Below, one piece after another: positions 1 through 13,782 of a stretch of 64,000 nucleotides of DNA. The position numbers and the translations under genes are program-made. This stretch comes from Ptiloglossa arizonensis (lineage: Eukaryota > Arthropoda > Insecta > Hymenoptera > Colletidae): NCBI RefSeq assembly GCF_051014685.1, contig NW_027478595.1:620001-684000 (forward strand), written 5' to 3'. How positions within the stretch are numbered: the stretch's first letter is position 1; every line of letters begins with the position of its first letter. A model generated the notes under the pieces. That model saw only the letters and a list, made by a program, of their open reading frames with translations, did not search any database and had not been told where the DNA came from.

Positions 1-574
1 ATAACGTATAACGTATAACGTATAACGTATAACGTATAACGTATAACGTATAACGTATAACGTATAACGTATAACGTATAACGTATAACGTATAACGTAT
101 AACGTATATCGTATAACGTTTAACGTATAACGTATAACGTATAACGTATAACGTATAACGTATAACCTATGACGTATAACGTATAACGTATAACGTATAA
201 CGTACAACGTATAACGTACAACGTATAACGTATAACGTATAACGTATAACGTATAACGTATAACGTATAACGTTTAACGTATAACGTATAACGTATAACG
301 TATAACGTATAACGTATAACGTATAACGTATAACGTATGACGTATAACGTATAACGTATAACGTATAACATATAACGTATAACCTATGACGTATAACGTA
401 TAACGTATAACGTATAACGTATAACGTATAACGTATAACGTATAACGTATAACGTATAACGTATAATGTATAACGTATAACATGTAACGTATAGCGTATA
501 ACGTATAACGTATAACGTATAACGTATAACGTATAACGTATAACGTATATCGAATAACGTATAACGTATAATGT

Positions 575-623
575 ATAACATGTAACGTACAACGTATAAC
601 GTATACCGTATAACGTATAACTA
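575..623 (+). repeat. Short E-type variant block
   Basis: Runs from ATAACAT-GTAACGT-ACAACGT through ATACCGT to ATAACTA. The same order closes the longer E blocks at 27,802, 41,501, 54,080 and 63,628, but the leading GTAGCGT-ATAGCGT pair is absent here. Confidence 0.7.
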
Positions 624-1099
624 ATAACGTATAACGTATAACGCATAACGTATAACGTATAACGTATAACGTATAACGTATAACGTATAACGTATAACGC
701 ATAACGTATAACGCATAACGTATAACGTATAACGTATAACCTATGACGTATAACGTATAACGTATAACGTATAACGTATAACGTATAACGTATAACGTAT
801 AACGTATAACCTATGACGTATAACGTGTAACGTATAACGTATAACGTATAACGTATAACGTATAACGTATAACGTATAACATGTAACGTACAACGTATAA
901 CGTATACCGTGCAACGTATAACGTATATCGTATAACGTACAACTTATAACGTATAACGTACAACGTATAACGTATAACGTATAACGTATAACGTATAACG
1001 TATAACGTATAACGTATAACGTATAACGTATAATGTATAACGTATAACGTATAACGTATAACGTATAACGTATAACGTATAACGTATAACGTATAACGT

Positions 1100-1134
1100 T
1101 CAACGTATAACCTATGACGTATAACGTATAACTT
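1100..1134 (+). repeat. Minimal hallmark precursor-like segment
   Basis: TCAACGT, ATAACCT, ATGACGT, ATAACGT and ATAACTT follow in A-class order, but the upstream heptamers are canonical. It lies 490 bp (70 monomers) before the matching heptamers of the next, fuller copy. Confidence 0.75.
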
Positions 1135-1533
1135 ATAACGTATAACGTATAACGTATAACGTATAACCTATAACGTATAACGTATAACGTATAACGTATA
1201 ACGTATAACGTATAACCTATAAAGTATAACGTATAACGTATAACGTATAACGTATAACGTATAACGTATAACGTATAACGTATAACGTATAACGTATAAC
1301 GTATAACGTATAACGTATAACGTATAACGTATAACGTATAACGTATAACCTATCAAGTATAACGTATAACGTATAACGTATAACGTATAACGTATAACGT
1401 ATAACGTATAACGTATAACGTATAACGTATAACGTATAACGTATAACGTATAACGTATAACGTATAACGTATAACGTATAACGTATAACGTATAACGTAT
1501 AACGTATAACGTATAACGTATAACGTATAACGT

Positions 1534-1624
1534 AAAACGAATAACGTAAAACGTATGACGCATTACATACTACGTATAACGTATAACGTTCAACGTATAA
1601 CCTATGACGTATAACGTATAACTT
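1534..1624 (+). repeat. Intermediate hallmark core
   Basis: A-class order with fewer substitutions than later A copies. ATAACGT stands where later copies have ATAAAGT and ATAACAT, ACTACGT where they have GCTACGT, and the ATAACTT is followed by ATAACGT, not GTAACGT. It may be an ancestral stage or a partly converted copy. Confidence 0.75.
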
Positions 1625-2681
1625 ATAACGTATAACGTATAACGTATAACGTATAACCTATAACGTATAACGTATAACGTATAAAGTATAACGTATAACG
1701 TATAACGTATAACGTATAACGTATAACGTATAACGTATAACGTATAACGTATAACGTATAACGTATAACGTATAACGTATAACGTATAACGTATAACGTA
1801 TAACGTATAACGTATAACGTATAACGTATAACGTATAACGTATAACGTATAACGTATAACGTATAACGTATAACGTATAACGTATAACGTATAACGTATA
1901 ACGTACAACGTATAACGTATAACGTATAACGTATAACGTATGACGTATAACGTATAACGTATAACGTATAACGTATAACGTATAACCTATGACGTATAAC
2001 GTATAACGTATAACGTATAACGTATAACGTATAACGTATAATGTATAACCTATAACATGTAACGTATAACGTATAACGTATAACGTATAACGTATAACGT
2101 ATAACGTATAACGTATAACGTATAACGTATAACGTATAACGTATAACGTATAACGTATAACGTATAACGTATAACGTATAACGTATAACGTATAACGTAT
2201 AACGTATAACGTATAACGTATAACGTATGACGTATAACGTATGACGTATAACGTATAACGTATAACGTATAACGTATAACGTATAACCTATGACGTATAA
2301 CGTATAACGTATAACGTATAACGTATAACGTATAATGTATAACGTATAACATGTAACGTATAACGTATAACGTATAACGTATAACGTATAACGTATAACG
2401 TATATCGTACAACGTATAACGTATAACGTATAACGTATAACGTATGACGTATAACGTATAACGTATAACGTATAACGTATAACGTATAACCTATGACGTA
2501 TAACGTATAACGTATAACGTATAACGTATAACGTATAACGTATAATGTATAACCTATAACATGTAACGTATAACGTATAACGTATAACGTATAACGTATA
2601 ACGTATGACGTATAACGTATAACGTGTAACGTATAACATATAACGTATAACCTGTGACGTATAACGTATAACGTATAACGT

Positions 2682-2687
2682 AAACGT
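2682..2687 (+). other. 6-bp monomer, first register break
   Basis: AAACGT stands between full heptamers starting at 2,675 and 2,688, moving the register by -1. Comparable contexts near 5,965 and 7,645 have AAAACGT, so this is most simply loss of one A from a four-A run. A base-call error in a homopolymer is possible. Confidence 0.9.
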
Positions 2688-2925
2688 ATAATGTATAACG
2701 TATAACATGTAACGTATAGCGTATAACGTATAACGTATAACGTATAACGTATAACGTATAACGTATAACGTATAACGTATAACGTATAACGTATTACGTA
2801 TAACGTATAACGTATAACGTATAACGTATAACGTATAACGTATAACGTATAACGTATAACGTATAACGTATAACGTATAACGTATAACGTATAACGTATA
2901 ACGTATAACGTATAACGTATAACGT

Positions 2926-2995
2926 ATAACGAATAACGTAAAACGTATGAGGCATTACATGCTACGTATAAAGTATAGCATTCAACGTAAAACGT
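2926..2995 (+). repeat. Hallmark core, B-like, truncated
   Basis: GAGGC form. The usual upstream ATAACTT-GTAACGA heptamers are canonical here, and ATAGCAT replaces ATAACAT, a private change. Confidence 0.85.
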
Positions 2996-3912
2996 ATAAC
3001 GTATAACGTATAACGTTTAACGTGTAACGAAGAACGTATAAAGAATAACGTATAACGTATATCGTATAACGTACAACTTATAACGTATAACGTACAACGT
3101 ATAACGTATAACGTATAACGTATAACGTATAACGTATAACGTATAACGTATAACGTATAACGTATAACGTATAAAGTATAACGTATAACGTATAACGTAT
3201 AACGTATAACGTATAACGTATAACGTAGAACGTACAACGTATAACATATAACGTATAATGTATAACGTATAACGTATAACGTATAACGTATAACGTATAA
3301 CGTATAACGTATAACGTATAACGTATAAAGTATAACGTATAACGTTTAACGTATAACGTATAACGTATAACGTATAACGTATAACGTATAACGTATAACG
3401 TATAACGTATAACGTATAACGTATAACGTATAACGTATAACGTATAACGTATAACGTATAACGTATAACGTATAACGTATAACGTATAACGTATAACGTA
3501 TAACGTATAACGTATAACGTATAACGTATAACGTATAACGTATAACGTATAACGTATAACGTATAACGTATAACGTATAACGTATAACGTATAACGTATA
3601 ACGTATAACCTATAACGTATAACGTATGACGTATAACGTATAACGTATAACGTATAACGTATAACGTATAACGTATAACGTATAACGTATAACGTATAAC
3701 GTATAACGTATAACGTATAACGTATAACGTATAACGTATAACGTATAACGTCTAACGTATAACGTATAACGTATAACGTATAACGTATATCGTATAACGT
3801 ATAACGTATAACGTATAACGAATAACGTAAAACGTATAACGCATAATGTATAACGTATAACGTATAACGTATTACGTATAACCTATGACGTATAACGTAT
3901 AACGTATAACGT

Positions 3913-4031
3913 ATATCTTGTAACGAAAAACGTATAACGAATAACGTAAAACGTATGACGCATTACATGCTACGTATAAAGTATAACATTCAACGTATAA
4001 CCTATGACGTATAACGTATAACTTGTAACGT
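3913..4031 (+). repeat. Hallmark core, class A
   Basis: First full A core: begins ATATCTT-GTAACGA, carries GACGC and ends ATAACTT-GTAACGT. ATATCTT is the usual A-class opening. Confidence 0.88.
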
Positions 4032-4829
4032 ATAACGTATAACGTATAACGTATAACATATAACGTATAACGTATAACGTATAACGTATAACGTATAATG
4101 TATAACGTATAACGTATAACGTATAACGTATAACGTATAACGTATAACGTATAACGTATAACGTATAAAGTATAACGTATAACGTATAACGTATAACGTA
4201 TAACGTATAACGTATTACGTATAACGTATAACGTATAACGTATAACGTATAACGTATAACGTATAACGTATAACGTATAACGTATAACGTATAACGTGTA
4301 ACGTATAACGTATAACGTATAACGTATAACGTATAACGTATGACGTATAACGTATAACGTATAACGTATAACGTATAACGTATAACGTATAACGTATAAC
4401 GTATAACGTATAACGTATAACGTATAACGTATAACGTATATCGTATAACGTATAACGTATAACGTATAACGCATAACGTATAACGTATAACGTATAACCT
4501 ATGACCTATAACGTATAACGTATAACGTATAACGTATAACGTATAACGTATAACGTATAACGTATAACCTATGACGTATAACGTATAACGTATAACGTAT
4601 AACATGTAATGTATAACGTATAACGTATAATGTATAGCGTATAACGTATAACGTATAACGTATAACGTACAACGTATAACGTATCACGTATAACGTATTA
4701 CGAATAACGTATAACGTATAACGTATAACGTAACACATATAACGTATAAAGTATAACGTATAACGTATAACGTATAACGTATAACGTATAACGTATATCG
4801 TATAACGTATAACGTATAACGTATAACGT

Positions 4830-4983
4830 ATAACTTGTAACGAAAAACGTATAACGAATAACGTAAAACGTATGACGCATTACATGCTACGTATAAAGTA
4901 TAACATTCAACGTAAAACGTATAACGTACAACGTATAACGTATAACGTGTAACGAAGAACGTATAACGCATAACATGTAATGT
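4830..4983 (+). repeat. Hallmark core, class C
   Basis: GACGC core followed by AGAACGT, ATAACGC, ATAACAT and GTAATGT. It is 20 kb away from the next C core at 25,842. Confidence 0.88.
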
Positions 4984-5718
4984 ATAACGTATAACGTATA
5001 ATGTATAACGTATAACGTATAACGTATAACGTACAAAGTATAACGTATCACGTATAACGTATTACGAATAACGTATAACGTATAACGTATAACGTAACAA
5101 CTATAACGTATAAAGTATAACGTATAACGTATAACGTATAACGTATTACGAATAACGTATAACGTATAACGTAACAACTATAACGTATAAAGTATAACGT
5201 ATAACGAATAACGTATAACGTATAACGTATAACGTATAACGTATAACGTATAACGTATAACGTATAACGTATAACGTATAACGTATAACGTATTACGTAT
5301 AACGTATAACGTATAACGTATAACGTATAACGTATAACGTATAACGTATAACGTATAACGTATAACGTATAACGTATATCGTATAACGTATAACGTATAA
5401 CGTATAACGTATAACGTATAACGTATAACGTATAACGTATAACGTATAACGTATAACGTATAACGTATAACGTATAACGTATAACGTATAACGTATAACG
5501 TATAACGTATAACGTATAACGTATAACGTATAACGTATAACGTATAACGTATATCGTATAACGTATAACGTATAACGTATAACGTATAACGTATAACGTA
5601 TAACGTATAACGTATAACGTATAACGTATAACGTATAACGTATAACGTATAACGTATAACGTATAACGTATAACGTATAACGTATATAGTATAACGTATA
5701 ACGTATAGCGTATAACGT

Positions 5719-5809
5719 ATAACTTGTAACGAAAAATGTATAACGAATAACGTAAAACGTATGAGGCATTACATGCTACGTATAAAGTATAACATTCAAC
5801 GTAAAACGT
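5719..5809 (+). repeat. Hallmark core, class B
   Basis: AAAAATG and GAGGC present. It is followed by ATAACTT-ATAACGC and then A-like flanks, not the AGAACGT tail, so it is a composite module shared with the core at 7,399. Confidence 0.88.
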
Positions 5810-6299
5810 ATAACGTATAACGTATAACGTATAACGTATAACGTATAACTTATAACGCATAACGTATAACGTATAACGTATGACGTATAACGTATGACGT
5901 ATAACGTATAACGTATAACGTATAACATATAACGTATAACCTGTGACGTATAACGTATAATGTAAAACGTATAACGTATAATGTATAACGTATAACATGT
6001 AACGTATAGCGTATAACGTATAACGTATAACGTATAACGTATAACGTATAACGTATAACGTATAACGTATAACGTATAACGTATAACGTATAACGTATAA
6101 CGTATAACGTATAACGTATAACGTATAACGTATAACGTATAACGTATAACGTATAACGTATAACGTATATCGTATAACGTATAACGTATAACGTATAACG
6201 TATAACGTATAACGTATAACGTATAACGTATAACGTATAACGTATAACGTATAACGTATAACGTATAACGTATAACGTATAACGTATAACGTATAACGT

Positions 6300-6327
6300 G
6301 TAACGTATAACGTGTAACGTGTAACGT
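6300..6327 (+). repeat. Triple-GTAACGT marker
   Basis: GTAACGT, ATAACGT, GTAACGT, GTAACGT. This four-heptamer tag recurs at 7,980, 13,202 and 18,739, each time opening a long canonical run. Confidence 0.9.
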
Positions 6328-6761
6328 ATAACGTATAACGTATAACGTATAACGTATAACGTATAACGTATAACGTATAACGTATAACGTATAACGTATA
6401 ACGTATAACGTATAACGTATAACGTATAACGTATAACGTATAACGTATAACGTATAACGTATAACGTATAACGTATAACGTATAACGTATAACGTATAAC
6501 GTATAACGTATAACGTATAACGTATAACGTATAACGTATAACGTATAACGTATAACGTATAACGTATAACGTATAACGTATAACGTATAACGTATAACGT
6601 ATAACGTATAACGTATAACGTATAACGTATAACGTATAACGTATAACGTATAACGTATAACGTATAACGTATAACGTATAACGTATAACGTATAACGTAT
6701 AACGTATAACGTATAACGTATAACGTATAACGTATAACGTATAACGTATAACGTATAACGT
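6328..6761 (+). repeat. Uninterrupted canonical run, 62 monomers
   Basis: All heptamers read as ATAACGT between the triple-GTAACGT tag and AACACCT. It is the longest perfect run I noted. Confidence 0.85.
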
Positions 6762-6880
6762 AACACCTATAACGTATAAAGTATAACGTATAACGTATAA
6801 CGTATAACGTATAACGTATAACGTATAACGTATAACGTATAACGTATATAGTATAACGTATAACGTATAGCGTATAACGT

Positions 6881-6971
6881 ATAACTTGTAACGAAAAATG
6901 TATAACGAATAACGTAAAACGTATGAGGCATTACATGCTACGTATAAAGTATAACATTCAACGTAAAACGT
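6881..6971 (+). repeat. Hallmark core, class B
   Basis: 1,162 bp after the previous core. It has the full downstream tail: GTAACGA-AGAACGT, ATAAAGA, ATATCGT, ACAACTT. Confidence 0.9.
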
Positions 6972-7398
6972 ATAACGTATAACGTATAACGTATAACGTG
7001 TAACGAAGAACGTATAAAGAATAACGTAAAACGTATATCGTATAACGTACAACTTATAACGTATAACGTACAACGTATAACGTATAACGTATAACGTATA
7101 ACGTATAACGTATAACGTATAACGTATAACGTATAACGTATAACGTATAACGTATAACGTATAACGTATAACGTATAACGTATAACGTATAACGTATAAC
7201 GTATAACGTATAACGTATAACGTATAACGTATATCGTATAACGTATAACGTATAACGTATAACGTATAACGTATAACGTATAACGTATAACGTATAACGT
7301 ATAACGTATAACGTATAACGTATAACGTATAACGTATAACGTATAACGTATAACGTATAACGTATATAGTATAACGTATAACGTATAGCGTATAACGT

Positions 7399-7489
7399 AT
7401 AATTTGTAACGAAAAATGTATAACGAATAACGTAAAACGTATGAGGCATTACATGCTACGTATAAAGTATAACATTCAACGTAAAACGT
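7399..7489 (+). repeat. Hallmark core, class B
   Basis: Exactly 1,680 bp after the core at 5,719 and with the same composite downstream flank. Private change: ATAATTT replaces ATAACTT. Confidence 0.9.
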
Positions 7490-7979
7490 ATAACGTATAA
7501 CGTATAACGTATAACGTATAACGTATAACTTATAACGCATAACGTATAACGTATAACGTATGACGTATAACGTATGACGTATAACGTATAACGTATAACG
7601 TATAACATATAACGTATAACCTGTGACGTATAACGTATAATGTAAAACGTATAACGTATAATGTATAACGTATAACATGTAACGTATAGCGTATAACGTA
7701 TAACGTATAACGTATAACGTATAACGTATAACGTATAACGTATAACGTATAACGTATAACGTATAACGTATAACGTATAACGTATAACGTATAACGTATA
7801 ACGTATAACGTATAACGTATAACGTATAACGTATAACGTATAACGTATATCGTATAACGTATAACGTATAACGTATAACGTATAACGTATAACGTATAAC
7901 GTATAACGTATAACTTATAACGTATAACGTATAACGTATAACGTATAACGTATAACGTATAACGTATAACGTATAACGT

Positions 7980-8007
7980 GTAACGTATAACGTGTAACGT
8001 GTAACGT
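7980..8007 (+). repeat. Triple-GTAACGT marker
   Basis: Second copy, 1,680 bp (240 monomers) after the first. Confidence 0.9.
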
Positions 8008-8420
8008 ATAACGTATAACGTATAACGTATAACGTATAACGTATAACGTATAACGTATAACGTATAACGTATAACGTATAACGTATAACGTATAACGTAT
8101 AACGTATAACGTATAACGTATAACGTATAACGTATAACGTATAACGTATAACGTATAACGTATAACGTATAACGTATAACGTATAACGTATAACGTATAA
8201 CGTATAACGTATAACGTATAACGTATAACGTATAACGTATAACGTATAACGTATAACGTATAACGTATAACGTATAACGTATAACGTATAACGTATAACG
8301 TATAACGTATAACGTATAACGTATAACGTATAACGTATAACGTATAACGTATAACGTATAACGTATAACGTATAACGTATAACGTATAACGTATAACGTA
8401 TAACGTATAACGTATAACGT
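8008..8420 (+). repeat. Uninterrupted canonical run, 59 monomers
   Basis: Bounded by the same two markers as the 6,328 run but three monomers shorter. Confidence 0.85.
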
Positions 8421-8539
8421 AACACCTATAACGTATAAAGTATAACGTATAACGTATAACGTATAACGTATAACGTATAACGTATAACGTATAACGTATA
8501 ACGTATATAGTATAACGTATAACGTATAGCGTATAACGT

Positions 8540-8630
8540 ATAACTTGTAACGAAAAATGTATAACGAATAACGTAAAACGTATGAGGCATTACATGCTAC
8601 GTATAAAGTATAACATTCAACGTAAAACGT
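8540..8630 (+). repeat. Hallmark core, class B
   Basis: 1,659 bp after the core at 6,881. The distance is 21 bp less than the 1,680-bp duplication because the intervening canonical run is three monomers shorter. Confidence 0.9.
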
Positions 8631-9491
8631 ATAACGTATAACGTATAACGTATAACGTGTAACGAAGAACGTATAAAGAATAACGTAAAACGTATATCGT
8701 ATAACGTACAACTTATAACGTATAACGTACAACGTATAACGTATAACGTATAACGTATAACGTATAACGTATAACGTATAACGTATAACGTATAACGTAT
8801 AACGTATAACGTATAACGTATAACGTATAACGTATAACGTATAACGTATAACGTATAACGTATAACGTATAACGTATAACGTATAACGTATAAAGTATAA
8901 CGTATAACGTATAACGTATAACGTATAACGTATAACGTATAACGTAGAACGTACAACGTATAACATATAACGTATAATGTATAACGTATAACGTATAACG
9001 TATAACGTATAACGTATAACGTATAACGTATAACGTATAACGTATAACGTATAACGTATAAAGTATAACGTATAACGTATAACGTATAACGTATAACGTA
9101 TAACGTATAACGTATAACGTATAACGTATAACGTATAACGTATAACGTATAACGTATAACGTATAACGTATAACGTATAACGTATAACGTATGACGTATA
9201 ACGTATAACGTATAACGTATAACGTATAACGTATAACCTATGACGTATAACGTATAACGTATAACGTATAACGTATAACGTACAACGTATAACGTATAAC
9301 GTATAACGTATAACGTATAACGTATAACGTATAAAGTCTAACGTATAACGTATAACGTATAACGTATAACGTATATCGTATAACGTATAACGTATAACGA
9401 ATAACGTAAAACGTATAACGCATAATGTATAACGTATAACGTATAACGTATTACGTATAACCTATGACGTATAACGTATAACGTATAACGT

Positions 9492-9582
9492 ATAACTTGT
9501 AACGAAAAACGTATAACGAATAACGTAAAACGTATGAGGCATTACATGCTACGTATAAAGTATAACATTCAACGTAAAACGT
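9492..9582 (+). repeat. Hallmark core, class B'
   Basis: GAGGC without AAAAATG, with the full AGAACGT tail. Confidence 0.9.
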
Positions 9583-10632
9583 ATAACGTATAACGTATAA
9601 CGTATAACGTGTAACGAAGAACGTATAAAGAATAACGTATAACGTATATCGTATAACGTACAACTTATAACGTATAACGTACAACGTATAACGTATAACG
9701 TATAACGTATAACGTATAACGTATAACGTATAACGTATAACGTATAACGTATAACGTATAACGTATAACGTATAACGTATAACGTATAACGTATAACGTA
9801 TAACGTATAACGTATAACGTATAACGTATAAAGTATAACGTATAACGTATAACGTATAACGTATAACGTATAACGTATAACGTAGAACGTACAACGTATA
9901 ACATATAACGTATAATGTATAACGTATAACGTATAACGTATAACGTATAACGTATAACGTATAACGTATAACGTATAACGTATAACGTATAACGTATAAC
10001 GTATAACGTATAACGTATAACGTATAACGTATAAAGTATAACGTATAACGTATAACGTATAACGTATAACGTATAACGTATAACGTAGAACGTACAACGT
10101 ATAACATATAACGTATAATGTATAACGTATAACGTATAACGTATAACGTATAACGTATAACGTATAACGTATAACGTATAACGTATAACGTATAACGTAT
10201 AAAGTATAACGTATAACGTATAACGTATAACGTATAACGTATAACGTATAACGTATAACGTATAACGTATAACGTATAACGTATAACGTATAACGTATAA
10301 CGTATAACGTATAACGTATAACGTATAACGTATGACGTATAACGTATAACGTATAACGTATAACGTATAACGTATAACCTATGACGTATAACGTGTAACG
10401 TATAACGTATAACGTATAACGTACAACGTATAACGTATAACGTATAACGTATAACGTATAACGTATAACGTATAAAGTCTAACGTATAACGTATAACGTA
10501 TAACGTATAACGTATATCGTATAACGTATAACGTATAACGAATAACGTAAAACGTATAACGCATAATGTATAACGTATAACGTATAACGTATTACGTATA
10601 ACCTATGACGTATAACGTATAACGTATAACGT

Positions 10633-10723
10633 ATAACTTGTAACGAAAAACGTATAACGAATAACGTAAAACGTATGAGGCATTACATGCTACGTATAAA
10701 GTATAACATTCAACGTAAAACGT
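10633..10723 (+). repeat. Hallmark core, class B'
   Basis: 1,141 bp (163 monomers) after the previous B' core. The upstream flanks match at the same distance except for a private GTAACGT near 10,393. Confidence 0.9.
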
Positions 10724-11164
10724 ATAACGTATAACGTATAACGTATAACGTGTAACGAAGAACGTATAAAGAATAACGTATAACGTATATCGTATAACGT
10801 ACAACTTATAACGTATAACGTACAACGTATAACGTATAACGTATAACGTATAACGTATAACGTATAACGTATAACGTATAACGTATAACGTATAACGTAT
10901 AACGTATAACGTATAACGTATAACGTATAACGTATAACGTATAACGTATAACGTATAACGTATAACGTATAAAGTATAACGTATAACGTATAACGTATAA
11001 CGTATAACGTATAACGTATAACGTAGAACGTACAACGTATAACATATAACGTATAATGTATAACGTATAACGTATAACGTATAACGTATAACGTATAACG
11101 TATAACGTATAACGTATAACGTATAACGTATAACGTATAACGTATAAAGTATAACGTATAACGT

Positions 11165-12186
11165 TTAACGTATAACGTATAACGTATAACGTATAACGTA
11201 TAACGTATGACGTATAACGTATAACGTGTAACGTATAACATATAACGTATAACCTGTGACGTATAACGTATAACGTATAACGTATAACGTATAATGTATA
11301 ACGTATAACATGTAACGTATAGCGTATAACGTATAACGTATAACGTATAACGTATAACGTATAACGTATAACGTATAACGTATAACGTATAACGTATAAC
11401 GTATAACGTATAACGTATAACGTATAACGTATAACGTATTACGTATAACGTATAACGTATAACGTATAACGTATAACGTATAACGTATAACGTATAACGT
11501 ATAACGTATAACGTATAACGTATAACGTATAACGTATAACGTATAACGTATAACGTATAACGTATAACGTATAACGTATAACGTATAACGTATAACGTAT
11601 AACGTATAACGTATAACGTATAACGTATAACGTATAACGTATAACGTATAACGTATAAAGTATAACGTATAACGTTTAACGTATAACGTATAACGTATAA
11701 CGTATAACGTATAACGTATGACGTATAACGTATAACGTGTAACGTATAACATATAACGTATAACCTGTGACGTATAACGTATAACGTATAACGTATAACG
11801 TATAATGTATAACGTATAACATGTAACGTATAGCGTATAACGTATAACGTATAACGTATAACGTATAACGTATAACGTATAACGTATAACGTATAACGTA
11901 TAACGTATAACGTATAACGTATAACGTATAACGTATAACGTATAACGTATAACGTATTACGTATAACGTATAACGTATAACGTATAACGTATAACGTATA
12001 ACGTATAACGTATAACGTATAACGTATAACGTATAACGTATAACGTATAACGTATAACGTATAACGTATAACGTATAACGTATAACGTATAACGTATAAC
12101 GTATAACGTATAACGTATAACGTATAACGTATAACGTATAACGTATAACGTATAACGTATAACGTATAACGTATAACGTATAACGT
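11165..12186 (+). repeat. 511-bp tandem duplication without hallmark core
   Basis: TTAACGT at 11,165 and 11,676, and the ATAACCT-GTGACGT pair at about 11,250 and 11,761, are each 511 bp (73 monomers) apart. The copies then differ by one monomer by ATTACGT (11,438 and 11,956). It fills most of a 2,016-bp gap between cores. Confidence 0.8.
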
Positions 12187-12648
12187 CTAACGTATAACGT
12201 ATAACGTATAACGTATAACGTATAACGTATAACGTATAACGTATAACGTATAACGTATAACGTATAACGTATAACGTATAACGTATAACGTATAACGTAT
12301 AACGTATAACGTATAACGTATAACGTATAACGTATAACGTATAACGTATGACGTATAACGTATAACGTATAACGTATAACGTATAACGTATAACCTATGA
12401 CGTATAACGTATAACGTATAACGTATAACGTATAACGTACAACGTATAACGTATAACGTATAACGTATAACGTATAACGTATAACGTATAAAGTCTAACG
12501 TATAACGTATAACGTATAACGTATAACGTATATCGTATAACGTATAACGTATAACGAATAACGTAAAACGTATAACGCATAATGTATAACGTATAACGTA
12601 TAACGTATTACGTATAACCTATGACGTATAACGTATAACGTATAACGT

Positions 12649-12739
12649 ATAACTTGTAACGAAAAACGTATAACGAATAACGTAAAACGTATGAGGCATT
12701 ACATGCTACGTATAAAGTATAACATTCAACGTAAAACGT
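12649..12739 (+). repeat. Hallmark core, class B', short tail
   Basis: Followed after three canonical heptamers by AGAACGT-ACAACGT, 66 bp from the GAGGC mark instead of 346 bp as in the core at 23,588. This equals loss of 280 bp (40 monomers). Confidence 0.88.
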
Positions 12740-13201
12740 ATAACGTATAACGTATAACGTAGAACGTACAACGTATAACATATAACGTATAATGTATAAC
12801 GTATAACGTATAACGTATAACGTATAACGTATAACGTATAACGTATAACGTATAACGTATAACGTATAACGTATAAAGTATAACGTATAACGTTTAACGT
12901 ATAACGTATAACGTATAACGTATAACGTATAACGTATAACGTATAACGTATAACGTATAACGTATAACGTATAACGTATAACGTATAACGTATAACGTAT
13001 AACGTATAACGTATAACGTATAACGTATAACGTATAACGTATAACGTATAACGTATAACGTATAACGTATATCGTATAACGTATAACGTATAACGTATAA
13101 CGTATAACGTATAACGTATAACGTATAACGTATAACGTATAACGTATAACGTATAACGTATAACGTATAACGTATAACGTATAACGTATAACGTATAACG
13201 T

Positions 13202-13229
13202 GTAACGTATAACGTGTAACGTGTAACGT
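13202..13229 (+). repeat. Triple-GTAACGT marker
   Basis: Third copy of the tag. Confidence 0.9.
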
Positions 13230-13572
13230 ATAACGTATAACGTATAACGTATAACGTATAACGTATAACGTATAACGTATAACGTATAACGTATAACGTA
13301 TAACGTATAACGTATAACGTATAACGTATAACGTATAACGTATAACGTATAACGTATAACGTATAACGTATAACGTATAACGTATAACGTATAACGTATA
13401 ACGTATAACGTATAACGTATAACGTATAACGTATAACGTATAACGTATAACGTATAACGTATAACGTATAACGTATAACGTATAACGTATAACGTATAAC
13501 GTATAACGTATAACGTATAACGTATAACGTATAACGTATAACGTATAACGTATAACGTATAACGTATAACGT
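13230..13572 (+). repeat. Uninterrupted canonical run, 49 monomers
   Basis: Shortest of the four runs that lie between the triple-GTAACGT tag and AACACCT. Confidence 0.85.
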
Positions 13573-13691
13573 AACACCTATAACGTATAAAGTATAACGT
13601 ATAACGTATAACGTATAACGTATAACGTATAACGTATAACGTATAACGTATAACGTATATAGTATAACGTATAACGTATAGCGTATAACGT

Positions 13692-13782
13692 ATAACTTGT
13701 AACGAAAAATGTATAACGAATAACGTAAAACGTATGAGGCATTACATGCTACGTATAAAGTATAACATTCAACGTAAAACGT
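13692..13782 (+). repeat. Hallmark core, class B
   Basis: AAAAATG and GAGGC, preceded by ATATAGT near 13,658, with the full AGAACGT tail. Confidence 0.9.

Larger units (their letters stand above)
1..2925 (+). repeat. Left irregular zone of the array
   Basis: Variant heptamers occur here without the regular module order seen further right. The pair ATAACCT-ATGACGT recurs (about 166, 373, 740, 808, 1107, 1597, 1986, 2286 and 2490) at uneven spacing. Long canonical runs lie at about 1,240-1,345 and 1,360-1,530. Two simplified forms of the hallmark core (1,100 and 1,534) and a short form of the 'E' block (575-623) are present. This could be an older or less homogenised part of the array; that is inference. 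Confidence 0.75.
2926..5718 (+). repeat. Transition zone with single B-like, A and C cores
   Basis: The first complete hallmark cores appear at 2,926, 3,913 and 4,830, spaced 1,008 and 917 bp. The region also holds the ATAACCT-ATGACCT pair (about 4,496) that marks C modules elsewhere, and two tandem ATTACGA/AACAACT clusters near 5,060 and 5,145. A canonical run at about 3,350-3,605 separates the first two cores. Confidence 0.75.

Noticed and set aside
5048..6766. Long minus-strand reading frames, up to about 570 codons here, as protein genes
   Set aside because: The motif has no stop on this strand in any frame and 7 is coprime to 3, so long open frames are automatic. Overlapping frames give the same heptapeptide, ends fall at variant heptamers, and there is no non-repeat domain or gene-like codon use.
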